Shown: in pieces, positions 20,415 through 29,898 of the stretch
How positions within the stretch are numbered: the stretch's first letter is position 1
Layout: each line of letters begins with the position of its first letter
Assembly: GCF_000720135.1 (NCBI RefSeq)
Contig: NZ_JOIU01000012.1
Location: 1 to 64,000, forward strand
Direction of reading: 5' to 3'
Length of the DNA: 64,000 nucleotides
Source: Streptomyces sp. NRRL S-1022
GTDB taxonomy: Bacteria; Actinomycetota; Actinomycetes; Streptomycetales; Streptomycetaceae
The notes under the pieces: model-generated
What the model saw: the letters and a program-made list of their open reading frames with translations, nothing else
What the model was told of the DNA's origin: nothing
Databases searched by the model: none
Program-made: the position numbers and the translations under genes

Positions 20415-23218
20415 CGACCGTCCCCCTTAGTCGTTCCTCGTGCTGTGCCGTTACGGGCCCCGTCGCCCTCGGCGTTCTCCTCCCGGCCGCGCTGCCAGCC
20501 GCGCTGGAGCGAGGCCATCCGGCTGCGGACCTCCTCGGCATCGCGGTCGGCGGGCGTCTCCGCTCGCCCGGCGCGCCGGGCGTTGTCCTGCTTGAGCTGG
20601 GGGGCCAGGTTCGCCTGGCGTACCCGCCGGGGCAGCGGCCCGACGCCCGGTTCGGGGGCGTCACCGGCAGGTGCCGTGGTGTCGCCGCGAGGCATGTCCG
20701 CCGGACCGGTGGCGTCGGGCGCCCCGGGACGGGTGCGCCTGGGCAGTACCGGCGTCCCGGGTGCCGCCCCGGCGCTCTCCACCGGGGTCGCGGCGCGGTC
20801 CTCGGCCCGGTCGGTGCGTTCGGTGGGACGCCGGGAGGCGCCCCCGCGACGGCGGGCGGGCAGCGGGGCCAGTCCGCCCGGGTCGGAGCGGCGCGGTCCG
20901 GCGGAGGGGCCGGGGTCCGGTTCGCCGCGGCGGGGCCGCTGGTCGCTGACGGGCTTGCCGTGCGAGCTGACCAGCTTGGGCGTCTGCCGCCGCGGCAGGG
21001 ATACGGGTCCGAGGTCGCCGGTCCCTTCGCGCGACAGCCGGTCGGCCGCCCCGGTGGCTTCCTGTCCCTCGTCCTCCGGCTGGGGCCGGCGGGGGCGGAA
21101 CAGACCGCCCCGCTCGCTGTCCTCGTCCGGGAGGGCGCCGGGGAAGCCGTCCAGCGCGTCGAGGTCGACGGGCGCCTCCAGCTCGACCGGGCCGTCCAGC
21201 AGGGAGGTAGGCACGCCGGGCAGCTGCAGCGGTGCCGGGGACCGTCCGCCGGCGCGGCCCACGGTCTCGGTGCCCTTCGCCGAGCGGTCCCGGTCGAGCC
21301 GGAAGCCGATGCCGTTGGTGTCCGGGACGTCGTCGGTCAGCAGCGCGTCGGGGATGAACACCACGGCGGTGGTGCCGCCGTACGGCGACGGCTGGAGGGA
21401 CACCCGCACGTTCTGGCGCTGGGCGAGACGGCTGACCACGAACAGACCGAGCCGGTCGGTGTCGGAGAGTTCGAACTCGGGGGTCTCGGCGAGGCGCAGG
21501 TTGGCGTCGAGGAGAGCCTCGGCCGTCATGCCGAGACCCCGGTCGTGGATCTCCAGGGTGAAGCCGTTGGCCACGCGCTCGCCGAGGACCTGGACGGCGG
21601 TGTGCGGCGGCGAGAAGACGGTGGCGTTCTCAAGGAGTTCGGCCACGAGATGGGTCAGGTCGGCGACGGCGGGCCCGGTGACGGCGACCCGCGGCAGACG
21701 CCGGACCTCGATGCGCTCGTAGTCCTCGACCTCGGCGACGGCGGCGCGGACGATGTCCATCAACTGCACGGGCCGGCGCCACTGCCGGGAGGGCGCGGCA
21801 CCGGAGAGGATCACCAGGCCCTCCGCGTGCCGGCGCATACGGGTGGTGAGGTGGTCCAGGCGGAACAGGTCGGCGAGTTCGTCGGTGTCCTCGGTGCGGC
21901 GCTCCATGCTGTCCAGCAGCGTCAGCTGCTTGTGCAGCAGGACCTGGCTGCGGCGGGCGAGGTTGACGAAGACCTCGGAGACACCGGCGCGCAGCTCGGC
22001 CTGCTTGACGGCGGCCTCGACCGCGGCGCGCTGGAGGGTGTTGAGGGCCTGCCCGACCTCGCCGATCTCGTTCTTGTCGTACTCCAGGCGCGGTACCTCG
22101 GTCTCGACGTCGACCTGTTCCCCCGCGGACAGCCGGCGCATCACGCTGGGCAGCCGGACGCCGGACGCCTCGTGGGCCTCCAGCCGCAGCTGGCGCAGGT
22201 CGCGGATCAGGGTGCGGCCGACCCGGATGGAGAGCACGACGGACAGCAGCAGCGCGACCAGTCCGAGGACGCCCGCGACGGCGGCCTCCGCGATGACCTC
22301 CACGGCGACGGGACGCATGTGGTCCTGGAAACGGTCGCCCACCTGGTCGTCCAGGGTGCCGAGTTCCTTCAGGACGGACGCCGCGGCGGAGTCCCAGCTC
22401 TGCGCGGTGACACCGCGGGGCGTGCCGGACTCCCACGAGGTGACGGAGCGTTCGGCCACCCGCAGCGGCGCCGTGGTGGCGTTCTTCCAGAAGTGGTCGT
22501 AGCGTTCGCGCTCCCCCGCGGGCAGCAGCGGCAGGCTGATGTCGTACAGCAGGGTGCGCTGGGCGACGAGGTCGGAGATCTCGCGGGTCTCGTCGCGGGT
22601 GAGCCGGCCGACGACGAGGGAGGAGCCGAGCAGGGCGTCCTCGCGCGAGAGCAGCTCGCGGGCACGGGTGATGCTGACCAGGGCGCGGGCCTGCTTGTCG
22701 ATCTCGACGTCGTCGATACCGTCGAGGGACGCGAGGAGCGCGAAGCAGGGGTCGACGAGGCGGTTGTACTGGTAGAACGCCTGGGCCCGGGTGACGGTGC
22801 CCTGCTCGACGCCGCGGCGCAGCGAGTCGAGGCCGCCGAGGGCGTCCAGCACGGCGGTCAGGTGCTCGTTGTCGTCCCCGTCCATGCCCGACCGGAGGTC
22901 ACCGTCCTTGGCGTTCGCGCGGAAGGCGGTGATCGCCCGGTCGGTGGCGGTGCGGGTGCGGTGCAGTGCCGAGAGGGCCTCGGAGGCCCGCCGGTCGGCG
23001 AGGTAGACGAGGGTCTGCCTGCGCTCCTGCTGCAGGACGCGGACGGTATCCTCGGCCGGGTAGCCGATGTCCTGGACCACGTCGGTCACGCGGAACAGCC
23101 GGGCGACCTCGCGGCCCGTGAGCACCGTGGCGAAGCCCCAGACAGCGGTCAGGGACACCAGCGGCACGAGAAGCAGCGCCACGATCTTCCGGCGGATCGA
23201 CTTCCCGCGAAAGCGCAT
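20411..23218 (-). CDS. cvnA: Conservon sensor histidine kinase-like protein CvnA
   Basis: This is a 935-residue membrane sensor. A first helix at about 10-30 (IVALLLVPLVSLTAVWGFA) and a second near 305-325 (AVAGVLGLVALLLSVVLSI) bracket a large extracytoplasmic NIT-type domain rich in Arg and Asp. A HAMP region and dimerisation helices follow, then an HATPase domain with VAELLENATVFSPP (N box), DRGLGM (G1) and SDTDRLGLFVVSRLA. The last 300 residues are Pro/Arg/Asp-rich and look disordered. The conserved phospho-acceptor His of ordinary kinases is not obvious, as in other CvnA proteins. It heads the operon, and about 420 bases upstream should hold the promoter. Confidence 0.94.
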   Translation of the reverse strand: MRFRGKSIRRKIVALLLVPLVSLTAVWGFATVLTGREVARLFRVTDVVQDIGYPAEDTVRVLQQERRQTLVYLADRRASEALSALHRTRTATDRAITAFRANAKDGDLRSGMDGDDNEHLTAVLDALGGLDSLRRGVEQGTVTRAQAFYQYNRLVDPCFALLASLDGIDDVEIDKQARALVSITRARELLSREDALLGSSLVVGRLTRDETREISDLVAQRTLLYDISLPLLPAGERERYDHFWKNATTAPLRVAERSVTSWESGTPRGVTAQSWDSAAASVLKELGTLDDQVGDRFQDHMRPVAVEVIAEAAVAGVLGLVALLLSVVLSIRVGRTLIRDLRQLRLEAHEASGVRLPSVMRRLSAGEQVDVETEVPRLEYDKNEIGEVGQALNTLQRAAVEAAVKQAELRAGVSEVFVNLARRSQVLLHKQLTLLDSMERRTEDTDELADLFRLDHLTTRMRRHAEGLVILSGAAPSRQWRRPVQLMDIVRAAVAEVEDYERIEVRRLPRVAVTGPAVADLTHLVAELLENATVFSPPHTAVQVLGERVANGFTLEIHDRGLGMTAEALLDANLRLAETPEFELSDTDRLGLFVVSRLAQRQNVRVSLQPSPYGGTTAVVFIPDALLTDDVPDTNGIGFRLDRDRSAKGTETVGRAGGRSPAPLQLPGVPTSLLDGPVELEAPVDLDALDGFPGALPDEDSERGGLFRPRRPQPEDEGQEATGAADRLSREGTGDLGPVSLPRRQTPKLVSSHGKPVSDQRPRRGEPDPGPSAGPRRSDPGGLAPLPARRRGGASRRPTERTDRAEDRAATPVESAGAAPGTPVLPRRTRPGAPDATGPADMPRGDTTAPAGDAPEPGVGPLPRRVRQANLAPQLKQDNARRAGRAETPADRDAEEVRSRMASLQRGWQRGREENAEGDGARNGTARGTTKGDGR

Positions 23219-23635
23219 GGCCTCCCCCAGCTCGACCCCCGCCGGCCGGGGGTGCTCATGTCCGTCTACAAACGGCGCGAGCCTACTACCGCCTCACAGT
23301 TAACTCGAAGACATGTCCGGAGGGCGAACTTCCGCTCTGACGGCGAGACATGGCGAGTTGTCCGGCCATTGCGGGAGATTGCCACCGCGATACGGACAGC
23401 CGTACCCGGCACGACGGTGACGTCACAGACAGCGGATGGCTGGAAATTTTCGCCGGTTGGGAATCTTTGCCGGCTCCCGTGCGTCCTTCTCTACGGGAAA
23501 TGGGGGCGGAACGGGCCACAGGAGCCGTATCCCGCACCCCGGCGGCGTAAAGCAGCGCAAGCCGGGCAGCCACTGGGGAGACGGGGTCTTCGGATGCCGG
23601 GGGCGAGCGGTCTGCTGGCGGTGGGGAGTGACACG
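23219..23635. other. Divergent intergenic region between cvnA and a membrane-protein gene
   Basis: This 417-base region serves two divergent transcripts. It contains the perfect 10-bp palindrome GTGACGTCAC at 23417-23426. An ECF-sigma-like pair follows on the plus strand: GGAAT at 23460-23464, 18 bases, then GTC at 23483. No gene or RNA structure is otherwise recognised. Confidence 0.45.
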
Positions 23636-24172
23636 GTGATGGGCACGGCGGAGCGGCGCAAGGCGCCCGAGGAGAGCGTGGCGGAACGCTCGCAGGCGGG
23701 GCGGGGCCGGAGGGCGCCGGATCACGACATTCCGGTGCACAGGCACAGGGGGATGTCCGTCGGTGACGAACAGCGGCAGGACTACCAGCCGTTGTGGGTG
23801 GAAGAGCCCGCGCGGCGGCACCCGATGCCCGATCCGGTGCGTACAGCGGCGGTGCGGGCGGTCCTTGTCATAGCGGTGACGCTGATCCAGGCGATGGTCG
23901 CGTTCCTGTGCACGCTGGCCGGGTCCTGGCTGGCGTTCCCCATGGTGATCAGCAGCGTGGCGAGCACGGTGGCGGCCACCTGGGCCGTGGTCGACGTGTG
24001 GGTGACCCGCCAGGTGTGGAGCCAGCGGTACGGCGTGGTCTCCGAGCCGAGCAGCACGGCCCGGGCCCTCCGCCGGGAGCGGCGGGCCCGTCGGCGGCAG
24101 GACCGGGCGAGCGTGCGGGAACAGGAGCGGATACGCCGCAGGGGCGGCGCCGGTCAGCTGTCGCACTCCTGA
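23636..24172 (+). CDS. Small two-helix membrane protein of unknown function
   Basis: This 178-residue protein has a charged N-terminal half (about 90 residues) and two adjacent membrane helices (AVRAVLVIAVTLIQAMVAFL, then FPMVISSVASTVAATWAVVDV). The tail is very basic (RALRRERRARRRQDRAS...). I do not recognise a family. GTG 23636 is chosen because GGGGAG lies seven bases upstream; the internal ATG at MSVGDEQRQ is a weaker option because its G-run abuts the codon. It is divergent from cvnA and convergent with the condensin-like operon. Lipid- or DNA-binding through the basic tail is only a guess. Confidence 0.7.
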   Translation: MMGTAERRKAPEESVAERSQAGRGRRAPDHDIPVHRHRGMSVGDEQRQDYQPLWVEEPARRHPMPDPVRTAAVRAVLVIAVTLIQAMVAFLCTLAGSWLAFPMVISSVASTVAATWAVVDVWVTRQVWSQRYGVVSEPSSTARALRRERRARRRQDRASVREQERIRRRGGAGQLSHS

Positions 24173-24289
24173 CCCCGACCTGCCTCCGGCCCGACCCTGG
24201 CCGGCCGCCGCCGGTCACGGACGCTCCGGCGCGTCACGGCACCGCCGGCGTCACCCTCCTGACGGCCATCCGCAGGAGAGGCCCGGGAA

Positions 24290-27200
24290 CTACGCCGGCT
24301 TCTTGTACATCCTCGTCGCCGTGATCTCGCTGTGCACCGTCTCTCCGGCCCGGGGCGGCTGGGGCAGTCCGGGCCTGAGGTGTTCCTCCACGCTGATGTA
24401 CTTCAGGCCCGCCCGCAGGTCGGCGTCGTTGCGCAGGCGGATGACCAGCGGGAACTCGGCGAGGGCGGTGGTGTCGAACAGGCCGGTGGTGTACAGCAGC
24501 TGGACGCCCAGCGCGTCGGAGACGGCCCGCTGGAGTTCCAGCAGGTAGGTCGCGTTGGCGCGGCCGATCGGGTTGTCCAGGAACAGCGTGCCGGCGTACC
24601 GGTGCTTGTCCCGCCCCCGGTCGTTCGAGCGCAGCGAGGCCATCGTGCAGTACAGGGCGATGGCGGCGGTGAGCAGCTGACCGCCAGAGAACACATCGCC
24701 CATCTGCCCGACGGGCACACGCTCGGCCCGCAGGACGGCGTCGGGCTTGAGGATCTCGACGGCCACGCCCTTCGGCTGCAGGGCCGCCGCGACGCCCCGC
24801 AGCAGCAGGGACATGCCGTCGCGGCGCAGGTCGGAGTTCTTCTTGACGGCCGCGCGCGTGGCCTCGTCGATGACCTCGCCGAGCCGTTCGGTCAGCGTGG
24901 CCTGGTCGGGCTCCTCGAAGCGGATGCGCAGGAACTCCTGCCCGGACCACTCGCCGAGCCCCTCGGGCAGCCGGGAGAGCCGCTGGGCGGAGCGCAGGGT
25001 GGCGAGCGCCGACTCCACGAGTCCGCGCAGCCGGTCCACGATCGAGTCGCGGTTGCGCTCCAGCTGGGCCAGCTCGTCGGTCAGGACCCGCAGCCGGGGC
25101 GCGAACGCGTCCGCCCACTTCTGGGCGTGCTCGGGCAGCGCGGAGGCGGGCAGTTCGCGGATCTGCTGCCGGGCCGGGGTGCGCACCTGCTCGTAGCGCG
25201 TGGAGTTGGCGTGCCGGACCAGGACGTCGCTCGCCTCGCGTACGGCCGTCTCGGCGGCGGACAGGTCGGCGGCGCAGCCGCGCAGCGAGCGGCGGGCCTC
25301 GGCGGCGGAGTGCCGGGCCTCCTCCAGGGTGCCCGGGTACGGCTCCGTCTCCTCCTGCTCCTCCTCGGCGGTGTGTTCGCGCAGCAGGTCGCGGAGCATC
25401 GCGGCGATCTCGTCGAAGCCGCCGGCCGCTTCCTCGGCCGCGCGGTGGGCGTCCAGCAGTTCGGCGTGCGCCTCGCGGGCCTCGGCCAGCGCCTCGGTGC
25501 GGGCGGTGAGTTCGGCCGTGGCGGTGCGCAGCAGCGCCTGGGCGTGCTCGGCGTCGCGCGGGACGAGGTCCTCGGACAGCTCGGTGTGGGCCTCGCCGTC
25601 CTCGGGCGCGTGCCGCTCGGCCTCGCCGCGCAGCCGGCCGAGCTGCTCGCTCGCGGTCGACACCCGGGTCTCCAGGAGCTGCACCAGCTCCTCCGCGCGC
25701 GCGGCGGCGGCCTGCCGGGAAGGCCCGTCGGAGCCGTCGGGCGACTGGAGCAGCTGCTCGGCGCGGGTGCGGACCTTGTTGCTGAGCCGGTCCAGTTCGG
25801 CGCGGGCGGCGCTCTCGTCGCTCTCCGCGCGGGCCTGCTCGGCGCGCAGGTCGGCGCCGACACCGACCTTCTCGTACACCTGGGAGGCGGCCCGGTATGC
25901 CTCGCGGAGGGCGGGCAGGGACGCCTTCGGGGCGTCGTCGGCGGCGGGTACGTCGTCGGGGGCGCCGGCGATCTCGGCGCGCTCGGCGCGCAGGGCCCGG
26001 GCGGTGCGGCGGGCGTCGTCGGCGGCGCGCTGGGCGGCGCGGCGGTCCTCGTCGGCGGCGCGGGCGCGTTCCAGGCAGGTCTGGGCGCGGGCCTCGGACT
26101 CGGCGGCCTCGTCGGCGAGTTCGCGGAGCTTCACCTGCCAGGCGGCGCGCTCGCGCAGCCGGAAGGCGAGGCCGGCGAGGGCGTCGGCGGCGCGCCGGGC
26201 CTTCTGCGCGGTCTCCTGCCGTTCGTCGCGGATCTGCGTGGCCTCGGCGGCGGCCTCGTCGGTCTCCACGCGCGTGGTGCGGGCCTCGGCGAGTTCCGCC
26301 TCGGCCTCCTGGGCGAAGACGCGGGCCTCCTCGGCGGCCCGGGCCAGCTCGGTGAGGCGGCCGGCGGGGCAGCCGGTGCGCCAGGAGGTGAGCCGTGCGG
26401 CGAGTTCGCGGTCCTTGCCGAGGCGGGCGGCGAGGGCGCGGATCTCGTCGTCGCGCTCGGTGGCCCGCGCGCGCAGCGCCTGGCGTTCCTCGTCGGCGGC
26501 GTGCTCGTCGTGCATGGCCGGGTTCGGCGGCACCAGGAACACGTCACCGGCGGCGGTGCCCGCGGCCGGGGGCGGGGCGAGCAGCGCCGCGGCGGTGCCG
26601 ACGGCGACGGCGGAACGGGGCAGCAGGGCGGCGTCACCGAGGGCCTCGCGGGCCCGCGCGTGTGTGTCCGGGTCGGTGATGATCACACCGTCGACCAGTT
26701 CGGGGCGGGCCGCGAGCACGCGCGCGTGGTCGGCGGGGTCGACGGCCTGCGCGAGGTAGCGCCAGCCGGGCAGGGCCGGGATGCCGTGCTCGCCGAGGAA
26801 CTCGACGGTGGCCAGCACGTCCGGGCCGGGCGGCAGCAGTCCGCCGTCACCGAGGGCGCCGAGGATGCGGGCGTCGTCGGCGGCGGCCGTCCGCAGGTCG
26901 AACAGGTGCCGTTCGGCGCTCGACACGGCCGCGTCGAGGAGTTCGCGCAACTCGTCGGCGAAGCGGTCGAGTTCCTCGGAGGTGAGGACGCCCTGGGCGC
27001 TGCCGGAGGCCGGTGCGCGCGTGCCGTCGGACCCTTCCGTCCGGGGCGCGGGCACCCGTGCCGTGCCGGGCGCGCCCGGCAGGCTGAGCAGCTCCGCGAG
27101 CCGTTCCTCGGCGGCCAGCGACTCCGCGAGGCGCCGCTCGGCCTCGTGGGCGCGCTCGGCGGCGGTCGCCGCGTCCGCGGCGCGGGCCGCGGTCAGTTCC

Positions 27201-28918
27201 GCGCGGGACTCGGCGGAGGCCGCCTCGCGCGCGTGCTCGGTGGCCTTGCGGGCGGCCTCGCGGGCCGCGTCCCAGGCGGCGACGGCGGTCTTCTCGGCGT
27301 CGCTGGCGGCGAGCGCGGCCCGCGCCGGGTCGGCGTCCGGGGCGCTGTCGTCCAGCCAGCCCGCGCGGACGGCCTCGGCGGTCTCCTGCTCGACCTCGGC
27401 CAGCCGCTGGCGCAGGTGCCCGGCCTCGCTGCGGGCCCGCTGCGCCTCGGTGGCGGCGGCGGTGGAGTCGCGGTAGGCGGAGTCGCTGACCTCCTGGAGG
27501 GCGGCGGAGCGCTCCTCCTCCTCGTTGGCGAGGGACTCGGCACTGCCCGCGGCGGCGTGCAGGGCCCGTACGAGGTCCACGGCGGCCTTGGCGCGGGCGG
27601 CGAGCGCGGGCGCCGCGTCCCGTTCGGCCTCCTGGATGGCGGCGGACACGCGCGCGACGCGGTCGGCGGCGGCGCGGTGGCGCAGCACGGCCTCGGCGGC
27701 CTGCCAGGCGGAGTGCAGGGTGCGGGCGTCGGCCAGCTCGCGCTTCTGCGCGGCGGCGGACTTCTCGGCGGCGGCGAGCGCGAGGGAGGCGTGCCGGTAG
27801 GCGAGTTCGGCGGCGATGAGGGAGCTGCGCTCGCGGGCGCCCTCGGAGTGCGTGACGGCGTACGCGGCGGCCGTCACGCGCTGGGCGAGGTCGGCGGCCC
27901 GGATCCGCTCCCGCACGGCCCGCGCGGACAGCCGCCGGGCCAGCGTGCGGGTGCGGCGCTCGGCGCCCGCGTGGATGTCACGCGCGCGTGCACGCGCTTC
28001 GGCGGCCTCCACGATGCGGCCGAGCAGGTCGACGGAGCCGGCGGTGAAGTCCCGTTCGGCGATCAGCTCGGCGCGCCGGCCGAGTTTGCTGCCGAAGCCG
28101 CTGACGAGGTCGGCGAGGCCGTCGGTGTCGCGGGTGTCGGTGACCGCGCGCAGCAGCAGGTCGGTGAAGTCGGAGTCCTTCTTGACCGCGAAGAGGCCGG
28201 CCGCCTCGCCCTCGTCGGCGTTCATCTCGCGCTGGTAGCGGAAGAGTTCGGGGTCGAGGCCGAGGTCGCCGAGGTGCTCGGTCCAGCGCTCGTGGATCTC
28301 CTCCCAGTGCACCTCCAGGTGCGGGTAGGCCTTGCCGGCCTCCATGAGGGCGTCGCGGAAGCCCTTCATGGTGCGGCGGCGGCCCTGCGCGCCCGAGGAG
28401 CCCTCGACGGGCGGCCGTACGGCGGTGGACTCGGCGACGGGCAGGTTGTCCAGGCTGAGGCCGGGGCCGGGGCGGAAGGAGTACCAGGCCTCGGCGAACT
28501 TGCGCGGGTCGTTGGAGACCTGCCGTCCGCGCCACTCGCTGACCTTGCCGACGACGACGCACTCGCCGGTCAGCACGTGCTGCCATTCCAGGGCCACGTG
28601 GCCGCAGTCGTCGGCGAGCAGGAACTTGCGCAGCACGCCGGAGCTGGCGCCGCCGAGGGTGTTGCGGTGGCCCGGCAGCATCACCGAGAAGATCAGCTTG
28701 AGCAGGACGGACTTGCCGCCGCCGTTCTCCAGGAACAGCACGCCCGCGGGCGCGGGCCGGCGCGGCGGACCGGACGGCTCGTCCTCGAAGAACTCCGCCT
28801 GCGTGGGCGCCGGGTCGGGCACGGGCTGGCCGACTCCCCGCAGGTCCAGCACGGTGTCGGCGTAGCGCGCACCGGCGGGACCGATGGAGTAGAGGCGGAC
28901 CCGGGACAGCTCGTACAT
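24290..28918 (-). CDS. Giant SMC/MukB/JetC-like coiled-coil ATPase
   Basis: This 1542-residue protein has the build of an SMC-type condensin ATPase. The Walker A motif FLENGGGKSVLL is at 62-73. Long Ala/Glu/Arg coiled coils span roughly 300-660 and 800-1330 around a globular hinge-like insert (about 680-790, ILGALGDGGLLPPG...). The C-terminal head has signature FSGGQ (1410-1414) and Walker B GTLFLDNP with Asp1448. Position 1449, normally the catalytic Glu, is Asn. It is last in an operon after kite-like and kleisin-like genes, as in MukBEF, MksBEF and Wadjet sets. No JetD/MksG nuclease gene follows; the next gene is convergent. Function, chromosome organisation or plasmid restriction, is inference. 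Confidence 0.85.
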   Translation of the reverse strand: MYELSRVRLYSIGPAGARYADTVLDLRGVGQPVPDPAPTQAEFFEDEPSGPPRRPAPAGVLFLENGGGKSVLLKLIFSVMLPGHRNTLGGASSGVLRKFLLADDCGHVALEWQHVLTGECVVVGKVSEWRGRQVSNDPRKFAEAWYSFRPGPGLSLDNLPVAESTAVRPPVEGSSGAQGRRRTMKGFRDALMEAGKAYPHLEVHWEEIHERWTEHLGDLGLDPELFRYQREMNADEGEAAGLFAVKKDSDFTDLLLRAVTDTRDTDGLADLVSGFGSKLGRRAELIAERDFTAGSVDLLGRIVEAAEARARARDIHAGAERRTRTLARRLSARAVRERIRAADLAQRVTAAAYAVTHSEGARERSSLIAAELAYRHASLALAAAEKSAAAQKRELADARTLHSAWQAAEAVLRHRAAADRVARVSAAIQEAERDAAPALAARAKAAVDLVRALHAAAGSAESLANEEEERSAALQEVSDSAYRDSTAAATEAQRARSEAGHLRQRLAEVEQETAEAVRAGWLDDSAPDADPARAALAASDAEKTAVAAWDAAREAARKATEHAREAASAESRAELTAARAADAATAAERAHEAERRLAESLAAEERLAELLSLPGAPGTARVPAPRTEGSDGTRAPASGSAQGVLTSEELDRFADELRELLDAAVSSAERHLFDLRTAAADDARILGALGDGGLLPPGPDVLATVEFLGEHGIPALPGWRYLAQAVDPADHARVLAARPELVDGVIITDPDTHARAREALGDAALLPRSAVAVGTAAALLAPPPAAGTAAGDVFLVPPNPAMHDEHAADEERQALRARATERDDEIRALAARLGKDRELAARLTSWRTGCPAGRLTELARAAEEARVFAQEAEAELAEARTTRVETDEAAAEATQIRDERQETAQKARRAADALAGLAFRLRERAAWQVKLRELADEAAESEARAQTCLERARAADEDRRAAQRAADDARRTARALRAERAEIAGAPDDVPAADDAPKASLPALREAYRAASQVYEKVGVGADLRAEQARAESDESAARAELDRLSNKVRTRAEQLLQSPDGSDGPSRQAAAARAEELVQLLETRVSTASEQLGRLRGEAERHAPEDGEAHTELSEDLVPRDAEHAQALLRTATAELTARTEALAEAREAHAELLDAHRAAEEAAGGFDEIAAMLRDLLREHTAEEEQEETEPYPGTLEEARHSAAEARRSLRGCAADLSAAETAVREASDVLVRHANSTRYEQVRTPARQQIRELPASALPEHAQKWADAFAPRLRVLTDELAQLERNRDSIVDRLRGLVESALATLRSAQRLSRLPEGLGEWSGQEFLRIRFEEPDQATLTERLGEVIDEATRAAVKKNSDLRRDGMSLLLRGVAAALQPKGVAVEILKPDAVLRAERVPVGQMGDVFSGGQLLTAAIALYCTMASLRSNDRGRDKHRYAGTLFLDNPIGRANATYLLELQRAVSDALGVQLLYTTGLFDTTALAEFPLVIRLRNDADLRAGLKYISVEEHLRPGLPQPPRAGETVHSEITATRMYKKPA

Positions 28919-28988
28919 GGCGGACTCTCGTAAGTCTGGTGAAAAGTGCGGTGGTTCAGGGGTTCCTGGAGCTGCGGGGCTCCAGGCG

Positions 28989-29867
28989 TCAGGAGTGGAA
29001 CGGCAGCCCGGCGTCGGCCACCAGGTCCAGGTCGTCGGTGTCCTCGGCGGGCAGCAGGGTGGCCGTGCCGTCGGTGACCGGGACGACGCCCAGCTCCAGC
29101 AGCTCGGCCAGGGCGGCGCTGCCGGCCATGTCGCGGACCTGGAGCTGGTAGCGGGCGGTGGTGCGGTACGTGCCGCCGCTGTCGTCGCCGGTGCGCTGCA
29201 GGAAGCCGGAGTCGGTGAGGAAGGCGAGGGCCTTCGCCACGATGCCGGTGGTGGAGGCGGCCGGCCGGCGGGCGTCCTTGGTGGCGCCGGTGGCGCTGCG
29301 TCTGGCCCAGATCCGCCAGGCGGCCTCCAGGCCGGGCGCGTCGGTCGCCGGGTCGGTGTTCTCGCCCTGTTCCTCGGCGCGCTCCTCCAGGCGGCGGCAG
29401 GCCTGCCGCACGAAGGCGTCGACGCCGTTGACGGTGACCCGGCCGATGTAGGAGTCGTCGGCGAGGTCCTCGGGGCGCGGGAACGCCAGCGCGGCGACCG
29501 CCAGATGAGCCAGTCCGTGCAGGAAGCGGTCGGCGGAGTCGGCGGCGGTGCGACGCGCGTAGTCCCCCATACGGACCGCGAAGACGGAGTCCTCGGCCGC
29601 GGTCACGGCCATGCCCGCGCGGGGGGACACCTCCAGCACGACGAGCCCGAGGCCGGCGGCGACGGCGTCCGCGAGCCGGGCGAACGCCGGGTTCTCGCGG
29701 TAGCGGCGCAGCAGTTCGGTGTACTCCTGGTCGCGCGCGGGCGCCAGCTTGGGCTGGAGTCCGAAGGCGACGAGCCGCGCCGCGTCGGCGGCGTCGGCGG
29801 GGGTGACGGCGGAGCCCGCCGGCGCGGCGGCAGGCTCGGGTTCACTCCGGTCGACGTGCTCGGTCAC
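28989..29867 (-). CDS. MukE/MksE/JetB-like (kite) subunit of the condensin operon
   Basis: This 292-residue acidic protein is predicted to be the winged-helix kite partner of the SMC-like ATPase. Helical and winged-helix-like blocks are visible: YTELLRRYRENPAFARLADAVA early, and IVAKALAFLTDSGFLQR followed by a beta hairpin (GGTYRTTARYQLQVRDMAG) late. The call rests mainly on position and size between a kleisin-like and an SMC-like gene, which is the universal order in MukF-E-B and JetA-B-C. GTG 29867 has AAGGAG eight bases upstream. It lies 31 bases after the kleisin-like gene and 70 bases before the ATPase gene. Confidence 0.7.
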   Translation of the reverse strand: MTEHVDRSEPEPAAAPAGSAVTPADAADAARLVAFGLQPKLAPARDQEYTELLRRYRENPAFARLADAVAAGLGLVVLEVSPRAGMAVTAAEDSVFAVRMGDYARRTAADSADRFLHGLAHLAVAALAFPRPEDLADDSYIGRVTVNGVDAFVRQACRRLEERAEEQGENTDPATDAPGLEAAWRIWARRSATGATKDARRPAASTTGIVAKALAFLTDSGFLQRTGDDSGGTYRTTARYQLQVRDMAGSAALAELLELGVVPVTDGTATLLPAEDTDDLDLVADAGLPFHS

Positions 29868-29898
29868 GGGCTGGGCTCCTTGTCGTGCTGTGGTCCAC

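Noticed and set aside
20411..23218. CvnA as a normal two-component kinase with a missing response regulator
   Set aside because: The absence of a clear phospho-acceptor His and the following cvnB-C genes identify it as a conservon protein, which does not use a linked response regulator.
24332..28933. A 1533-residue open frame antisense to the SMC-like gene
   Set aside because: Its composition (long Gly/Ala/Leu/Gln runs) and codon pattern are those of the shadow of a high-GC coiled-coil gene; the minus strand has the Walker motifs.
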